In this document: in pieces, positions 26,720 through 37,266 of the stretch
How positions within the stretch are numbered: position 1 is the first letter of the stretch
Layout of the letters: every line of letters starts with the position of its first letter
Assembly (NCBI GenBank): GCA_021740785.1
Contig: JAIOZI010000008.1
Span: forward strand, 38,974 to 102,973
Length of the DNA stretch: 64,000 nucleotides
Direction: 5' to 3'
Source: Melioribacteraceae bacterium
GTDB lineage: Bacteria; Bacteroidota; Ignavibacteria; Ignavibacteriales; Melioribacteraceae
Notes under the pieces: model-generated
Told to the model about the DNA's origin: nothing
Seen by the model: only the letters and a program-made list of their open reading frames with translations
The model's database searches: none
Program-made: the position numbers and the translations under genes

Positions 26720-29484
26720 TGCGCAAATTGAAAATTAAATATACTTTATTGCAGTTAGTGATTTTATCAATGGTTGTTTCCGCACAAGTTTCGGATTCAG
26801 TCTATTTTAGAAATTTCGTTTACAATTCAGACGGAACATTCTGCAGCGAAATTCCACCGAATGCCAGTTTTACTGCTTTCATAAATAATGATAATAATAT
26901 TTTGCTGGAATCAGCTCCGCGATGGGATGCATCGGCAGCCGGAAATATTCAAGGCAACGGAACATTCGGAGTTGAACTTGGTAATTTTGTCAATTCAGGA
27001 TTAACTGTTGGCGATAGCGTCTTTATTAGGTTTACAGATGGAAATGGAAATGAACAGGCAGTATTAAGTTCACAAGTTACAGCTATTCCGTGGCTGGTTT
27101 TTCCGGCAGTATTAAATCTTGAACCTGTTGCTTTACCCGTAAAGCCGCAAAATATTTTTGCCGATTATGATTCATTAAATAATTCGATTATACTTAATTG
27201 GGACAGCGGGGGTGAATCAAATTATACTATCTACAGAAGAAATGAACGCGACACATTGCTAAACGGTGCTGCAAGAATGATGTATACGAAAATTGCAGAA
27301 AACCTACTCGCTGAAAATTATGTTGATTCCGATATAGAAACCGGTGAACATTATGGTTATGTAATTTACTCTAAAAATTCAAACGGAATATTTAGTCAGC
27401 ATTCAAGTGAAGTCAGAACTTCAATTGAAAAAATCCAAGGGGCGGATGCTGAGGGAAGAAATAAATCGGTTTTAATAACCTGGGATGATTTTACTCACTC
27501 ATTTAAAGATGTTGCCGGATTTAATGTTTATAGAAGAAAAGCAAGCGCCACCTTTACCGAACCTGTTGGTTATACCGGGAATGTAAATCATTATTATGAT
27601 ACTCGTCTCGAACAGAACACCACATATTATTATCTAATCAAAGCCAGAAATAAAGAGTCTGAAGAAATTGCTGTCTCGGATGAGTTGAATGTTAGTACAA
27701 TATCGTCGGGAGACGGTTTGTATCCATTCGTTAATTTGCGTGTTGCTGTTGTTATTTATAAAAACACAAATCGCGGTGGAATAACTGATGAAGAAATAAA
27801 TGGTATAGAAACCATGCTTGAACTTGGACGTGAATTTTACTGGCGTAATTCAATAATGAAATTAAACGTTGAGTTTGAATATCTTCTTGTAGATGATTAT
27901 AAAGTATTTGGTGATCCGGATGATTCATGGGGAAGCATGTTGAAGACCGCAGAACATCTAACCGAGCTTGGAGTAATGAACACTCAATATGATATAGTAT
28001 TTAGAATTAGCAGAGCAGTAAACGGATATTGGTCTTATGGTGTTCAGAATCTTGGTTTGCCGGGACCGGATCGAAAGACCGGGTTTTCACAAATTCAATG
28101 GCCTGTTGGTACGGGAGTGGTTTATCCCGGTTATCAAAGCGGAATAAACTTTGGCACAACCTGGGTTTTTGTTCATGAGGTTCAGCATGCAATCGATGCA
28201 ATTTTTGATAATTACGCAATGCCGGAAGACAATGTAGATATGTATCACGGTGATCAACCGTGGTTGTTTCCGGTCGCATGTGGCGAACATTATGACTTCC
28301 AAGCAAAAATGTTTCGTGCTTATACGGGTTATGAATCACTTGATGACGAATGGGGACAATTAATCGAAGCAATCGATCAGGATAATGATGATTTCCCGGA
28401 CAATGAATCTGTTGCAGCTATAAGTGAAATTGATTTCGGTAGCAGTAATTCAAGTATGGATTCGGATAGTGACGGATTAATCGATCGGCAGGAATTCTTT
28501 ACAAACAAATATACATCTTCAAATCCAAACTTGGATGATACCGATGGTGACGGCATAATAGACGGTGAAGATGTTTACCCATCATATCCGGTAAATCCAA
28601 ACATACCATTTTTTAAACCGGCGATTGACGGAACGATTGATAATTTGTGGCAGCCACTTAATGATACGGTGATTTACTCACGTATTAATTTTGAACCCGA
28701 GCTATATTTAGCTTACGATCATGATTCCCTTTATTTGGGATTAAAAATTCCCGTTCATGCAATCCCGGAGATTTCTTTTGATTTTCAAAATGATGGATTT
28801 TGGTGGGGAAGCGGTAATACAATCATGACGATTAATCCAAACAACGGAACATTTTCAACTTTTCGATCTCGTGATTCCGGTCCGGAAGTAAGAGCATATT
28901 GTTTAGAAAATGAATTACCCGGCGGGATGTGGGACGATGATCCGTTGTATCAAAGTGTGTTTGGCGGAAAAGTTATCTATAAGAACTCGGTTAATATGCG
29001 CATCACTAATAATGATCCCGGGATAGAAATTGAAATAGCAATTCCTAAAAATGAGTATGCGGGAATAAATTTAAATGAAGGCGATAAAGTAGGAATCAAT
29101 ATTTATTATAACAATATTAATGGTGTTTATACAAACAGAGCAGTTACGTTTGATCAGTATAGTTATGCTTATTTTACAATCGGCGATGTAACAGGTATTC
29201 AAGATGATATGCCTGTTGTGAGAAATTATAAGTTATTCCAAAACTTCCCAAATCCTTTTAACCCGTCAACAAGCATTTGTTACAGTTTGGCGGATGATAC
29301 ACATGTAAATCTGAAAATATTTGATCTATTGGGCAGAGAAGTTAAAGTATTGGTAAATGAGAATCGTACTGCCGGATTGCACAGCATAGAATTTGAAGCA
29401 AACTCGTTGCCGAGCGGAATTTATTTTTATCGAATACAAACTAATAAATTTACGGCTGTGAAGAAGATGCTGTTGTTGAAGTAA
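26719..29484 (+). CDS. Secreted putative metallopeptidase (HEVQH-type) with FnIII, type-3 repeats, CBM9-like and T9SS domains
   Basis: A 921-residue secreted protein (signal peptide ending VSAQ). It starts with the domain shared with 24278 and 39342 (FVYNSDGTFCSEIPPNASF), then two FnIII-like modules (about 150-330). The catalytic-type core has VFVHEVQHAIDAIFDN with H486, E487 and H490, then MYHGDQPW and GEHYDFQA, which could supply a third ligand. Acidic calcium-binding repeats follow (about 575-625; DSDSDGLIDRQEF, DDTDGDGIIDGED), then a CBM9/DOMON-like module (about 635-820) and a T9SS domain (FPNPFNPSTSICY). I chose ATG 26719, which shares its A with the upstream TGA; GTG 26716 is also in frame. 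The core is homologous to the one in the protein at 47130. Confidence 0.72.
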   Translation: MRKLKIKYTLLQLVILSMVVSAQVSDSVYFRNFVYNSDGTFCSEIPPNASFTAFINNDNNILLESAPRWDASAAGNIQGNGTFGVELGNFVNSGLTVGDSVFIRFTDGNGNEQAVLSSQVTAIPWLVFPAVLNLEPVALPVKPQNIFADYDSLNNSIILNWDSGGESNYTIYRRNERDTLLNGAARMMYTKIAENLLAENYVDSDIETGEHYGYVIYSKNSNGIFSQHSSEVRTSIEKIQGADAEGRNKSVLITWDDFTHSFKDVAGFNVYRRKASATFTEPVGYTGNVNHYYDTRLEQNTTYYYLIKARNKESEEIAVSDELNVSTISSGDGLYPFVNLRVAVVIYKNTNRGGITDEEINGIETMLELGREFYWRNSIMKLNVEFEYLLVDDYKVFGDPDDSWGSMLKTAEHLTELGVMNTQYDIVFRISRAVNGYWSYGVQNLGLPGPDRKTGFSQIQWPVGTGVVYPGYQSGINFGTTWVFVHEVQHAIDAIFDNYAMPEDNVDMYHGDQPWLFPVACGEHYDFQAKMFRAYTGYESLDDEWGQLIEAIDQDNDDFPDNESVAAISEIDFGSSNSSMDSDSDGLIDRQEFFTNKYTSSNPNLDDTDGDGIIDGEDVYPSYPVNPNIPFFKPAIDGTIDNLWQPLNDTVIYSRINFEPELYLAYDHDSLYLGLKIPVHAIPEISFDFQNDGFWWGSGNTIMTINPNNGTFSTFRSRDSGPEVRAYCLENELPGGMWDDDPLYQSVFGGKVIYKNSVNMRITNNDPGIEIEIAIPKNEYAGINLNEGDKVGINIYYNNINGVYTNRAVTFDQYSYAYFTIGDVTGIQDDMPVVRNYKLFQNFPNPFNPSTSICYSLADDTHVNLKIFDLLGREVKVLVNENRTAGLHSIEFEANSLPSGIYFYRIQTNKFTAVKKMLLLK

Positions 29485-29513
29485 TCTTCAATTTGTTCGG
29501 ATTATTAAGGTGG

Positions 29514-29542
29514 TTGAATTTTATGAAATCATTTAATATCAT
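29514..29542 (+). promoter_or_regulatory. Promoter candidate upstream of the secreted GH172 gene
   Basis: TTGAAT (29514-29519), a 17-base spacer and TATCAT (29537-29542). The operator palindrome at 29623 would lie about 75 bases inside the transcript. Confidence 0.45.
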
Positions 29543-29588
29543 CTATGCATAACAGCCAAGAAAAAATTAATCCCGGGAATTATTCATC

Positions 29589-31532
29589 ATGAAAGAAAAA
29601 TTTCTTTTTTTAGCTTTGTTTTTGTTAACGTTAACAATAAATTATGCCCAGGTTGATGTTGAAGATTATGTTGATCCCGGCAGCATAGCGAAGTTGAAAA
29701 ATTCCAAGCTTATTCAAATTTCCAGCTTTGATAAAACGGGAAAAAATAAAGATTATATATCGATACCGCCTAATCAAAATGCAACCCTTATGGAAGTTGA
29801 AGGTCCCGGAATAATTACCAGAATTTGGATAACGATTGCAGCCGGCGATCCCCATTTTTTAAGAAGAATTCTAATAAGAATGTATTGGGATGATGAACAA
29901 TATCCATCCGTTGAAGTACCTGTCGGAGATTTTTTCGGAACAGGATTCGAATATAAACATCATCTAGCACAATTTGTCGGGATGAGCAGTGGTGGTTATT
30001 ATTGCTATTTCCCAATGCCGTTTAATAAATCAGCAAAAATAGAAGTTGTGAATGAATCAAATTATGAGGTGAATTCTTTCTACTATCATGTTGATTATCA
30101 AAAGCTGGAAGAAAATCTAAATGATGACATAGCATATTTTCATGCGGACTGGAATAGAAATATTAAAACAGACTCCGGGGAAAATTATACAGTACTTGAA
30201 GCCGAAGGGCGCGGTCATTTTGTAGGTTGTAACCTTAATATGCAATCGTATAGCGGTGAATTGTGGTTCCTTGAAGGTGATGAAATGATTTATGTCGATG
30301 GTGAAGAATTCCCATCTGTTTATGGAACAGGAACCGAAGATTATTTAACCGGCGGCTGGTATTTCAGAAATGGTGAATTCAATCATCCCTATCATGGTTT
30401 GGTGATTAAAGATGAAGAATTGGGTAGAATTTCTGCTTACAGATTTCATGTCGGTGATGCAATCCCGTTTTATAAATCGATAAATTTTACGCTTGAAACG
30501 GGACACGATAACTTAGAAGTGGGAGATTACAGCAGCACCGCATATTGGTATCAGATGGAACCGCACAAACCATTCGAGAAAATTTTGAAATCCGGACAAA
30601 GAATACCTCTCCAAATTGTTATGCCTGCAGGTTCGTTTGAGGCTGAAAAATCCAAAGTGATTGGTAGTGCCAATTTTAAAGTTGAAGATATGACTGATTA
30701 TGGAGTTGATTGGAGTTCAGGAAAACAACTTGTTGTTGAAACCGATGCGGACAATAATGAATTTGAAGTTGTGATTCCCGGATTAATTGAGAATAAATAT
30801 TTAGTTGATTTATATGCAACAAAGTCGGAAGATTACGGTCGGTTTGATATTTTTTCCAATGATAGACTTCTAGCTGAATATGATGGAAACAATGTGAATA
30901 TTGCCCCTTCCGGTAAAATTCCTCTCTCTGAAATTTCAACCACCGATGATCAACTAAAAATTAAATTTGTTTCGAAAGCCGATAAAAATATGATCGGGCT
31001 TGATGCTTTTTATATTGAACCTGTAAGAGAATTTATACCGGAGTGGAATTTAATCGGACCTTTCCCGAATCCCAAAAATGATCAGTTTGTAAGATACGGA
31101 CTCGATGAAGTTTATCCTCCTGAAGAATCTATAGATCTTTCTGCTGAATATGAAGGCGTTGACGGTAAGAAAATCAAATGGTTTGAATATGAAACTCCGG
31201 AAGGGGGACAAGTTCCGTTGAGGTCAATTTCGCAGCCTTCTGATTTAGTCGTTTTTTATGCCCTTTCTTATATTTATTCGGAAGATGATAAAACTTACCC
31301 GCTGTTATTCGGCTCAGATGATGGAATCAAAATTTTCCTTAATGATGAACAACTGTTTGCACTTCAAGATATTAGAATTTGTTTGGTTGATGAAGACAGA
31401 ATCGAGCTCAATCTTAAAAAAGGGTGGAATAAACTGCTTCTTAAAGTAGAAAACAACGTTGGCGGCTATGGTTTTTATGCAAGAATAATTGATCCTAATA
31501 ATGAATTAAAATACAGTACTACCGGGAAATAA
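29589..31532 (+). CDS. Secreted GH172 (DUF2961) glycosidase
   Basis: A 647-residue protein with a signal peptide ending NYAQ. Residues about 30-345 match the DUF2961/GH172 fold: SFDKTGKNKDYISIPPNQ, GIITRIWITI, YWDDEQYPSVEVPVGDFFG, YGTGTEDYLTGGW, NHPYHGL. Characterised GH172 members cleave alpha-D-fructofuranosides or alpha-D-arabinofuranosides with two glutamates; the E of GTGTEDY is in the conserved active-site stretch. The C-terminal 300 residues look like one or two beta-sandwich accessory modules. There is no T9SS domain, so it may be periplasmic. A perfect LacI-type palindrome is embedded in codons 12-16 (signal peptide). A second, signal-less GH172 lies at 49989. It overlaps the next gene (TAATG). 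Confidence 0.85.
   Translation: MKEKFLFLALFLLTLTINYAQVDVEDYVDPGSIAKLKNSKLIQISSFDKTGKNKDYISIPPNQNATLMEVEGPGIITRIWITIAAGDPHFLRRILIRMYWDDEQYPSVEVPVGDFFGTGFEYKHHLAQFVGMSSGGYYCYFPMPFNKSAKIEVVNESNYEVNSFYYHVDYQKLEENLNDDIAYFHADWNRNIKTDSGENYTVLEAEGRGHFVGCNLNMQSYSGELWFLEGDEMIYVDGEEFPSVYGTGTEDYLTGGWYFRNGEFNHPYHGLVIKDEELGRISAYRFHVGDAIPFYKSINFTLETGHDNLEVGDYSSTAYWYQMEPHKPFEKILKSGQRIPLQIVMPAGSFEAEKSKVIGSANFKVEDMTDYGVDWSSGKQLVVETDADNNEFEVVIPGLIENKYLVDLYATKSEDYGRFDIFSNDRLLAEYDGNNVNIAPSGKIPLSEISTTDDQLKIKFVSKADKNMIGLDAFYIEPVREFIPEWNLIGPFPNPKNDQFVRYGLDEVYPPEESIDLSAEYEGVDGKKIKWFEYETPEGGQVPLRSISQPSDLVVFYALSYIYSEDDKTYPLLFGSDDGIKIFLNDEQLFALQDIRICLVDEDRIELNLKKGWNKLLLKVENNVGGYGFYARIIDPNNELKYSTTGK
29623..29636. promoter_or_regulatory. 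LacI-type operator inside the signal-peptide codons of the GH172 gene
   Basis: Perfect palindrome TGTTAACGTTAACA, 34 bases after the ATG. It encodes part of the hydrophobic stretch LTLTI. Repression from here would have to work by roadblock or looping. Confidence 0.65.
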
Positions 31533-34500
31533 TGGTTAGAATATTTTTAAATATCGCAGTACTTTTTATTTTTATTCCGTATTTAATAACGGGGCAGAAT
31601 ATTGCTATTAATGAATTCATGTCATCCAATGTTTCTACAACGGTAGATGAAGATGGTGAATATTCCGACTGGATCGAAATTTATAATCCAACCTCTTCAT
31701 TGGTAAATTTGAGCGGTTACTCTCTAACCGATAACCTATCAGAACCCGGTAAATGGATTTTCCAAAATTCAGTAATTCAACCGGATAGTTTCCTGATTGT
31801 CTTCGCTTCGGGAAAAGACAGGCAGATCGGTACGCATTTTGAAACCTATTTCGATTGGGGTGATGAATGGAATTACTTCATCGGGTTAAGCGAACCTCCG
31901 ACTAATTGGAAATCGGAAGGTTTTGATGATCATGATTGGTTAACCGGTCCAAGCGGTTTTGGTTATGGCGACGGTGATGATGCGACCATTGTTACTGATT
32001 CTCCGCCGGATAGCGCAAAACCTATATCGGTTTTTATTCGTAATGAATTTATCCTTGAAAATTCAGATGACATAATTAAGGGCTATTTACATATTGATTA
32101 CGACGATGCGTTTGTTGCATACATAAATGGAATTGAATTTGCACGTGCTAATATTGGAGTACCTAATGCCGATCCTCCTGCTTATAATGATTTAGCTCAA
32201 TCGGCTCGCGAAGCAACAATGTATTCGGGCGGGGAACCTGATGAAATAATTATTGATGATATTCAAAATTATATTCATGACGGAACAAATGTTATTGCGA
32301 TACAAGTTCATAATGCTTCTGAATTTTCATCCGATATGACATTAATCCCGTTTTTTACATTATCGATGACCACAATACCTGAAAATGCTTCAGGCTCTTC
32401 CGATTATCTCGATTTTCCGGAATTTAAACTTCATTCAAATTTTGCTATTGATTCTAACGGTGAAGATTTGGCGCTGTTCAATTCTAACGGTGACATGATT
32501 GACCATATTCAACCTGCTGCATTATCACCGGATATTTCATTGGGTAGAAAGCCGGATGGATCATTCGATCTGTTTTTCTTTGATGTTCCAACGCCCGGTA
32601 TGCCGAATATTAGTACCGGGTTTACTGAAGCATCAGAAGATGTGTCGTTTTCATATGATGCGGGATTTTATTCATCACCGTTTAATTTGGAACTATCGGT
32701 GCAAAATCAAAATTCACAAATTTATTATTCATTGGATGGAAGTCTCCCGACTGATTCATCTATGGTTTATCAAAACTCAATTTTTGTCGATTCGATTACG
32801 GTTATAAGAGCTAGAGCTTATTCCACAGGTAGTCTTCCCGGGAATGTAATTTCAAAATCATATTTTATTAATAAAGAATATGAATTGCCTGTAATTTCAT
32901 TGATAACCGATCCAAAAAATTTGTGGAGTGATGAAAGCGGAATTTACATACTGGGACCCAATGCGGATATGAGTGATTATCCATACTGGGGAGCAAATTT
33001 CTGGCAGGATTGGGAACGCCCGGCGCACCTTGAATTTTTCGAACCGGATGAATCTCTTGGTTTCAGTTTGGATGCCGGTATACAAATATTTGGTTCATGG
33101 AGCAGAATCTATCCGCAAAAGTCTCTTGCTGTTTATGCAAGGGGAAAATACGGGGTGGATGTTATTGAACATCAAATATTTCCTTCGAGATCAAATGATG
33201 TATTCCAATCATTTATAATGAGAAATTCCGGTCAGGATTGGGGAAGAACTTTTTTCAGAGATGCACTTATTCATAGTCTGGCTGAAGGAACTATAGTTGA
33301 CTATATGGAATACAGACCTGCATATGTTTACTTCAATGGGCAGCCGATGGGAATATTTAATCTCCGCGAAAAAATGAGTGAACACTATATCGAATCAAAT
33401 CACGGCGTAGATCCGGATGAACTCGATATGATAGAAAGAGATGTTACGCTTTTACACGGAGATATGGATCATTATTACAATTTTATAAATTTCCTAAACT
33501 CAAACGATCTATCGGTGAATGAAAATTATGAATATGTAAAAACACTTATGGATGTTGATAATTTTATGGATTATATGATTATCCGCTGTTACGCAGCTAC
33601 CTCTGATTGGCCTTGGAATAATGTCAAGATATGGCGGCAGAAATCCGAAAGCGGAAGATGGCGCTGGCTGCTTTATGATACGGATTATGGTTTTTACGGT
33701 GGTCATCTTTCTTATGCATCAAATATGTTCAACGAAGTACGGGGTCAATCAAACACTCATACTTCATTTATCTTTTTTAAGCTATTTGAAAATGAGCAAT
33801 ATAGAAATAGATTTATAAACAGGTATGCTGATTTGTTGAACGGGTATCTCAGCAGCGGGAAAGTTCTTCAGAAAATTGATGATTTTATTTCCGGTATCGA
33901 AACGGCAATGCCATTTCATATCGATAAATGGCAGTACACCTTTAACGAAGTATGGTGGCTTGGCAAATCTATAGATTCTATGGAAGAGTGGTATGAAAAT
34001 ATTGCGGTGGCTGAAAATTTTGCTGAACAGCGTCCCTATTATGTTAGAGAAAATATCATAAATGAATTCGGTTTAGAAAACGGAATTGGTGCATTAATAA
34101 TTTCACAGCCATCCGGAAATGGAAAAATTAAAATCAATAGCATCGTTATTGATGAATATCCTTTCACCGGTATTTATTTCAAAGATATTCCGGTTAGATT
34201 GGAAGCTGTCCCGGATGATGGAAATCATTTTTCAAACTGGATCGGCAGTGAAAGTGAAAGCAGAATAATAGAAATCAATATCGGCGATGCAACCAGCATC
34301 ACAGCTTCTTTTGAAGCCGGTTCAATCTCCGAACCGGGAATTGTGATTAATGAAATAAATTATAATTCCGCCGGTGATTTCGACACAGAGGATTGGGTCG
34401 AACTCTATAATAATTCGGAAACTGAGATTGATGTTTCAGGCTATGTTTTTAAAGATGAAGATGATACACACGAATTCATTTTTCCGGCAGGCTCAAAGTT

Positions 34501-35119
34501 AGGTTCAGGTGAATATATTGTGATTGCAGCGGATACCGTAAAGTTCAAATCCTTATTCCCGGATGTTGAAAATCTAGCCGGACAAATGTTTTTCGGTTTA
34601 AGCGGCAGCGGTGAGCATGTAAGACTATTTGATAATAATATGAATATTGTAGATTCACTAACGTATGATGATAAATCCCCGTGGCCTGTTGAAGCTGATG
34701 GCGATGGAGCTTCATTGGCGCTAAAGAATCCCGACTTAAATAATGCCGATCCCGCTAATTGGGCTGCATCGATTAGTCATGGTACTCCGGGAAAAATTAA
34801 TGATGTCTATACAAAAGTTGAACGTGAAAATTTAATTCCGCAAGAATTTGATCTGCTTCAAAATTATCCTAATCCGTTTAATCCCGAGACAAATATTAAA
34901 TTCAACTTGCCGAAGGATTCTAATGTGAAGCTGATTATTTATAATATTTTGGGTGAAGCGGTAAATACATTGCTATCCAAAAATATGAAAGCCGGTTTTC
35001 ACAGTGTTGTTTGGAACGGAAAAAATGATTACGGTTTGCAATTAGCCAGCGGAGTATATTTTTATTCGCTAAGTACCGAAGGATTTTCATCTGTTAAAAA
35101 GATGATACTGCTTCGTTAA
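31532..35119 (+). CDS. Secreted CotH-kinase-family protein with LTD, chitobiase-C-like and T9SS domains
   Basis: A 1195-residue secreted protein. After a signal peptide (ending ITGQ) comes a lamin-tail domain (about 25-115; IAINEFMSSN, DWIEIYNPTSS). A beta-sandwich (about 120-280) and a chitobiase/hexosaminidase C-terminal-like module (about 370-450; IYYSLDGSLPTDSS) follow. A CotH domain spans about 450-800 (PVISLITDPKNLWSDESGI, FNLREKMSEHYIE, DWPWNNVKIWR, WLLYDTDYGF). CotH proteins are atypical protein kinases, and the WLLYDTDYGF segment carries their metal-binding aspartates. A second LTD (about 925-1050) and the T9SS domain (about 1100-1195, NYPNPFNPETNIKF) end the chain. It starts at ATG 31532, overlapping the GH172 stop by one base. 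It may phosphorylate surface proteins, but activity is unproven. Confidence 0.85.
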   Translation: MVRIFLNIAVLFIFIPYLITGQNIAINEFMSSNVSTTVDEDGEYSDWIEIYNPTSSLVNLSGYSLTDNLSEPGKWIFQNSVIQPDSFLIVFASGKDRQIGTHFETYFDWGDEWNYFIGLSEPPTNWKSEGFDDHDWLTGPSGFGYGDGDDATIVTDSPPDSAKPISVFIRNEFILENSDDIIKGYLHIDYDDAFVAYINGIEFARANIGVPNADPPAYNDLAQSAREATMYSGGEPDEIIIDDIQNYIHDGTNVIAIQVHNASEFSSDMTLIPFFTLSMTTIPENASGSSDYLDFPEFKLHSNFAIDSNGEDLALFNSNGDMIDHIQPAALSPDISLGRKPDGSFDLFFFDVPTPGMPNISTGFTEASEDVSFSYDAGFYSSPFNLELSVQNQNSQIYYSLDGSLPTDSSMVYQNSIFVDSITVIRARAYSTGSLPGNVISKSYFINKEYELPVISLITDPKNLWSDESGIYILGPNADMSDYPYWGANFWQDWERPAHLEFFEPDESLGFSLDAGIQIFGSWSRIYPQKSLAVYARGKYGVDVIEHQIFPSRSNDVFQSFIMRNSGQDWGRTFFRDALIHSLAEGTIVDYMEYRPAYVYFNGQPMGIFNLREKMSEHYIESNHGVDPDELDMIERDVTLLHGDMDHYYNFINFLNSNDLSVNENYEYVKTLMDVDNFMDYMIIRCYAATSDWPWNNVKIWRQKSESGRWRWLLYDTDYGFYGGHLSYASNMFNEVRGQSNTHTSFIFFKLFENEQYRNRFINRYADLLNGYLSSGKVLQKIDDFISGIETAMPFHIDKWQYTFNEVWWLGKSIDSMEEWYENIAVAENFAEQRPYYVRENIINEFGLENGIGALIISQPSGNGKIKINSIVIDEYPFTGIYFKDIPVRLEAVPDDGNHFSNWIGSESESRIIEINIGDATSITASFEAGSISEPGIVINEINYNSAGDFDTEDWVELYNNSETEIDVSGYVFKDEDDTHEFIFPAGSKLGSGEYIVIAADTVKFKSLFPDVENLAGQMFFGLSGSGEHVRLFDNNMNIVDSLTYDDKSPWPVEADGDGASLALKNPDLNNADPANWAASISHGTPGKINDVYTKVERENLIPQEFDLLQNYPNPFNPETNIKFNLPKDSNVKLIIYNILGEAVNTLLSKNMKAGFHSVVWNGKNDYGLQLASGVYFYSLSTEGFSSVKKMILLR

Positions 35120-35166
35120 AGAGGAAAATAATTATCAATATAAATTAATTTAATGATGGGAAGGAT

Positions 35167-37227
35167 ATGAAATTGTTTACTAAAAAATTTGCTTTTGCAG
35201 CATTCATAATTTTGTTAAATCTCACTGCAATAAATGCTCAAGTTACCACACAAAAAACCATTGATATTTTTGGTGGAATTGAAGATAGCAGTATTGAACT
35301 TAGTTATTCCCCGGAATCAATTTCAAATGAAGATATTATGAAATTGTTCGATGGAGAAAATTTTACTCAAGCTGGTACGACCGCAGATGATTCAATGACC
35401 GTAACACTCATCTTTGCTGAACCTGTGACCGTAACGAAATCCAAATCATTCTTTACACTTTCTGCCGGTAATTGGTCGCTTGAATTGGCTGACAACATCG
35501 ACGATCTGGTCAATCGAACGGAATCATACGAGCTGGTCATCGGTGATGAACCATTCTCTACTTTTTCTTGGGATTCAACTGAGATTAGTGTTGAATCATT
35601 TTCGGTTATTAGACTAACAGTTTCTAATCCATCTTCAAACATGGTCTACCTGGGTGAATGGATGCTGCAAATTGAAAAAAATATTGTTGCCTTAACGGTA
35701 GTTCCTAATCCACCCAGACTTTTACCCGGCACATCACTCGATCTCGATGTTAAAATGGTTGATGAAGATGGAGGGTTGCACAACTATACTCTTGATGAGA
35801 ATATCGTTTGGATATCTACTAATCAAACAGTAGCAAGTTTTGATGACGAAATCAGCAGGCTCTTCGGGCATTTAGTTGGAACCACTACAATAAATGTATC
35901 GACAGTGAGCGGATCACTGAGCGGATCATCAACTGCATACGTGGAAGAGAGTATCGATGTTCCAAAAGCCGAGCAATTAACCATTAAGGTTGCTGTTATA
36001 ATGCAGGATCCGATTACATCAAACGGTCAAAGAATTCATGAAAAGTACGGTTGGAGTAATCCCGTTCCTATGGTTAATACACTGGTGGATGAATTTTATA
36101 ATGCAAGCGATGGAGTTGTAAATTTCGAAATAGTTGAATTAAATCAAGATCAGATGATATTTACAATGAAAGACAGTTCTTACCTAAGTGTTGATTCGCT
36201 GGATTATTATTGTGCTCATTTTGCTGAATTTAAAGATTTAGCCGAACGACAAGGCAGGATAAAATATGACTATACAGGTATGATGGAATACTATGATTAT
36301 TACAACAAAAGAATGAACGGTGAAATTGATGAAGTTTGGGTGTACAGCCATCCTTTCGGAGGAATGTATGAATCTCAGTTAATTGGAAAGGAAGCATTCT
36401 GGTATAACTCGCCTCCTATTCGTGATGTACCGGATTGGTTTACAAAGCTTGTTTCTGTAATGGGCTGGAATTATGAAAGAGGTATTGCTGAAGCTATGCA
36501 CAGTGTTGGACATAGATCTGAAAGTGCAATAGTTGAAGCTACTGGAGGTTGGAATATTCACAGTCCTGATCCAACTGATTGGGAAATTTTTACACGCATT
36601 GATATTGAACTTCCTGGTCTTTCGCATATCGGCAATATTCATTATCCCGCGAATGGCACGTCGGATTATGATTATTCTAACATGAGAACAGTCACAACTT
36701 ATGCCGATGCTTGGGATTCTTACCCATACCTGCTGAATAAAACTAAAGAAGTTAATTGCACCGAGTGGGGCTGCAGTCAAACCGGTTATATGAGATGGTG
36801 GTTTGGTCATTTGCCGAATGTTGAGGGAAAGACTGATGGTATTCTCAATAATTGGTGGCATTATATTGTTGATTTCCAAGAGGCTGTAATTAAAGCGGAT
36901 ACAATGGTTGTCGTTGGTGTTAGTGATAACGAACCGATATCAGTTGATAAATTTCAACTGCTTCAAAATTACCCGAATCCATTTAATCCGACGACAACAA
37001 TAACATATAATCTTCCGGTTAATAGTTATGTAAAAGTAGAGCTATTTGACATTCTTGGAAGAAAAATAAAAACGTTGGTTAATACAAATTATTCAGCCGG
37101 AACATATACGGAAGTGTTTGATGCATCGAATTTTGCAAGCGGTGTCTACTTTTATACAATTGAAGCCAAAGCAAATAACGGCTCGAAGAATTTTAGAGAA
37201 ACAAAAAAGATGATGCTGTTAAAATAA
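35167..37227 (+). CDS. Secreted protein with H-x-x-G-H-x-x-E core, Ig-like and T9SS domains (copy 1)
   Basis: A 686-residue secreted protein (signal peptide ending NAQ). Residues about 25-170 resemble a discoidin-like sandwich (LFDGENFTQAGTTADDS). Residues about 175-265 form a bacterial Ig-like (BIG2-type) module. The core (about 270-580) has IDEVWVYSHPFGGMYES, NYERGIAEAMHSVGHRSES and GNIHYPAN. H445, H449 and E452, with H492 as a further candidate, look like metal ligands or catalytic residues. GYMRWWFGHLP and ILNNWWHY follow. The T9SS domain is at about 595-686. I recognise no named family. The next gene, four bases downstream, is a full-length paralogue, and the protein at 56607 carries the same core alone. 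It is probably a secreted hydrolase. GGAAGGAT precedes the ATG. Confidence 0.72.
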   Translation: MKLFTKKFAFAAFIILLNLTAINAQVTTQKTIDIFGGIEDSSIELSYSPESISNEDIMKLFDGENFTQAGTTADDSMTVTLIFAEPVTVTKSKSFFTLSAGNWSLELADNIDDLVNRTESYELVIGDEPFSTFSWDSTEISVESFSVIRLTVSNPSSNMVYLGEWMLQIEKNIVALTVVPNPPRLLPGTSLDLDVKMVDEDGGLHNYTLDENIVWISTNQTVASFDDEISRLFGHLVGTTTINVSTVSGSLSGSSTAYVEESIDVPKAEQLTIKVAVIMQDPITSNGQRIHEKYGWSNPVPMVNTLVDEFYNASDGVVNFEIVELNQDQMIFTMKDSSYLSVDSLDYYCAHFAEFKDLAERQGRIKYDYTGMMEYYDYYNKRMNGEIDEVWVYSHPFGGMYESQLIGKEAFWYNSPPIRDVPDWFTKLVSVMGWNYERGIAEAMHSVGHRSESAIVEATGGWNIHSPDPTDWEIFTRIDIELPGLSHIGNIHYPANGTSDYDYSNMRTVTTYADAWDSYPYLLNKTKEVNCTEWGCSQTGYMRWWFGHLPNVEGKTDGILNNWWHYIVDFQEAVIKADTMVVVGVSDNEPISVDKFQLLQNYPNPFNPTTTITYNLPVNSYVKVELFDILGRKIKTLVNTNYSAGTYTEVFDASNFASGVYFYTIEAKANNGSKNFRETKKMMLLK

Positions 37228-37266
37228 TAAATGAACTTACTTGTAAAAATCATTGAATGGAATATT

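Noticed and set aside
36379..36879. A 166-codon frame antisense to the 35167 gene
   Set aside because: It is opposite the conserved core of a supported gene; the composition is that of a shadow frame.
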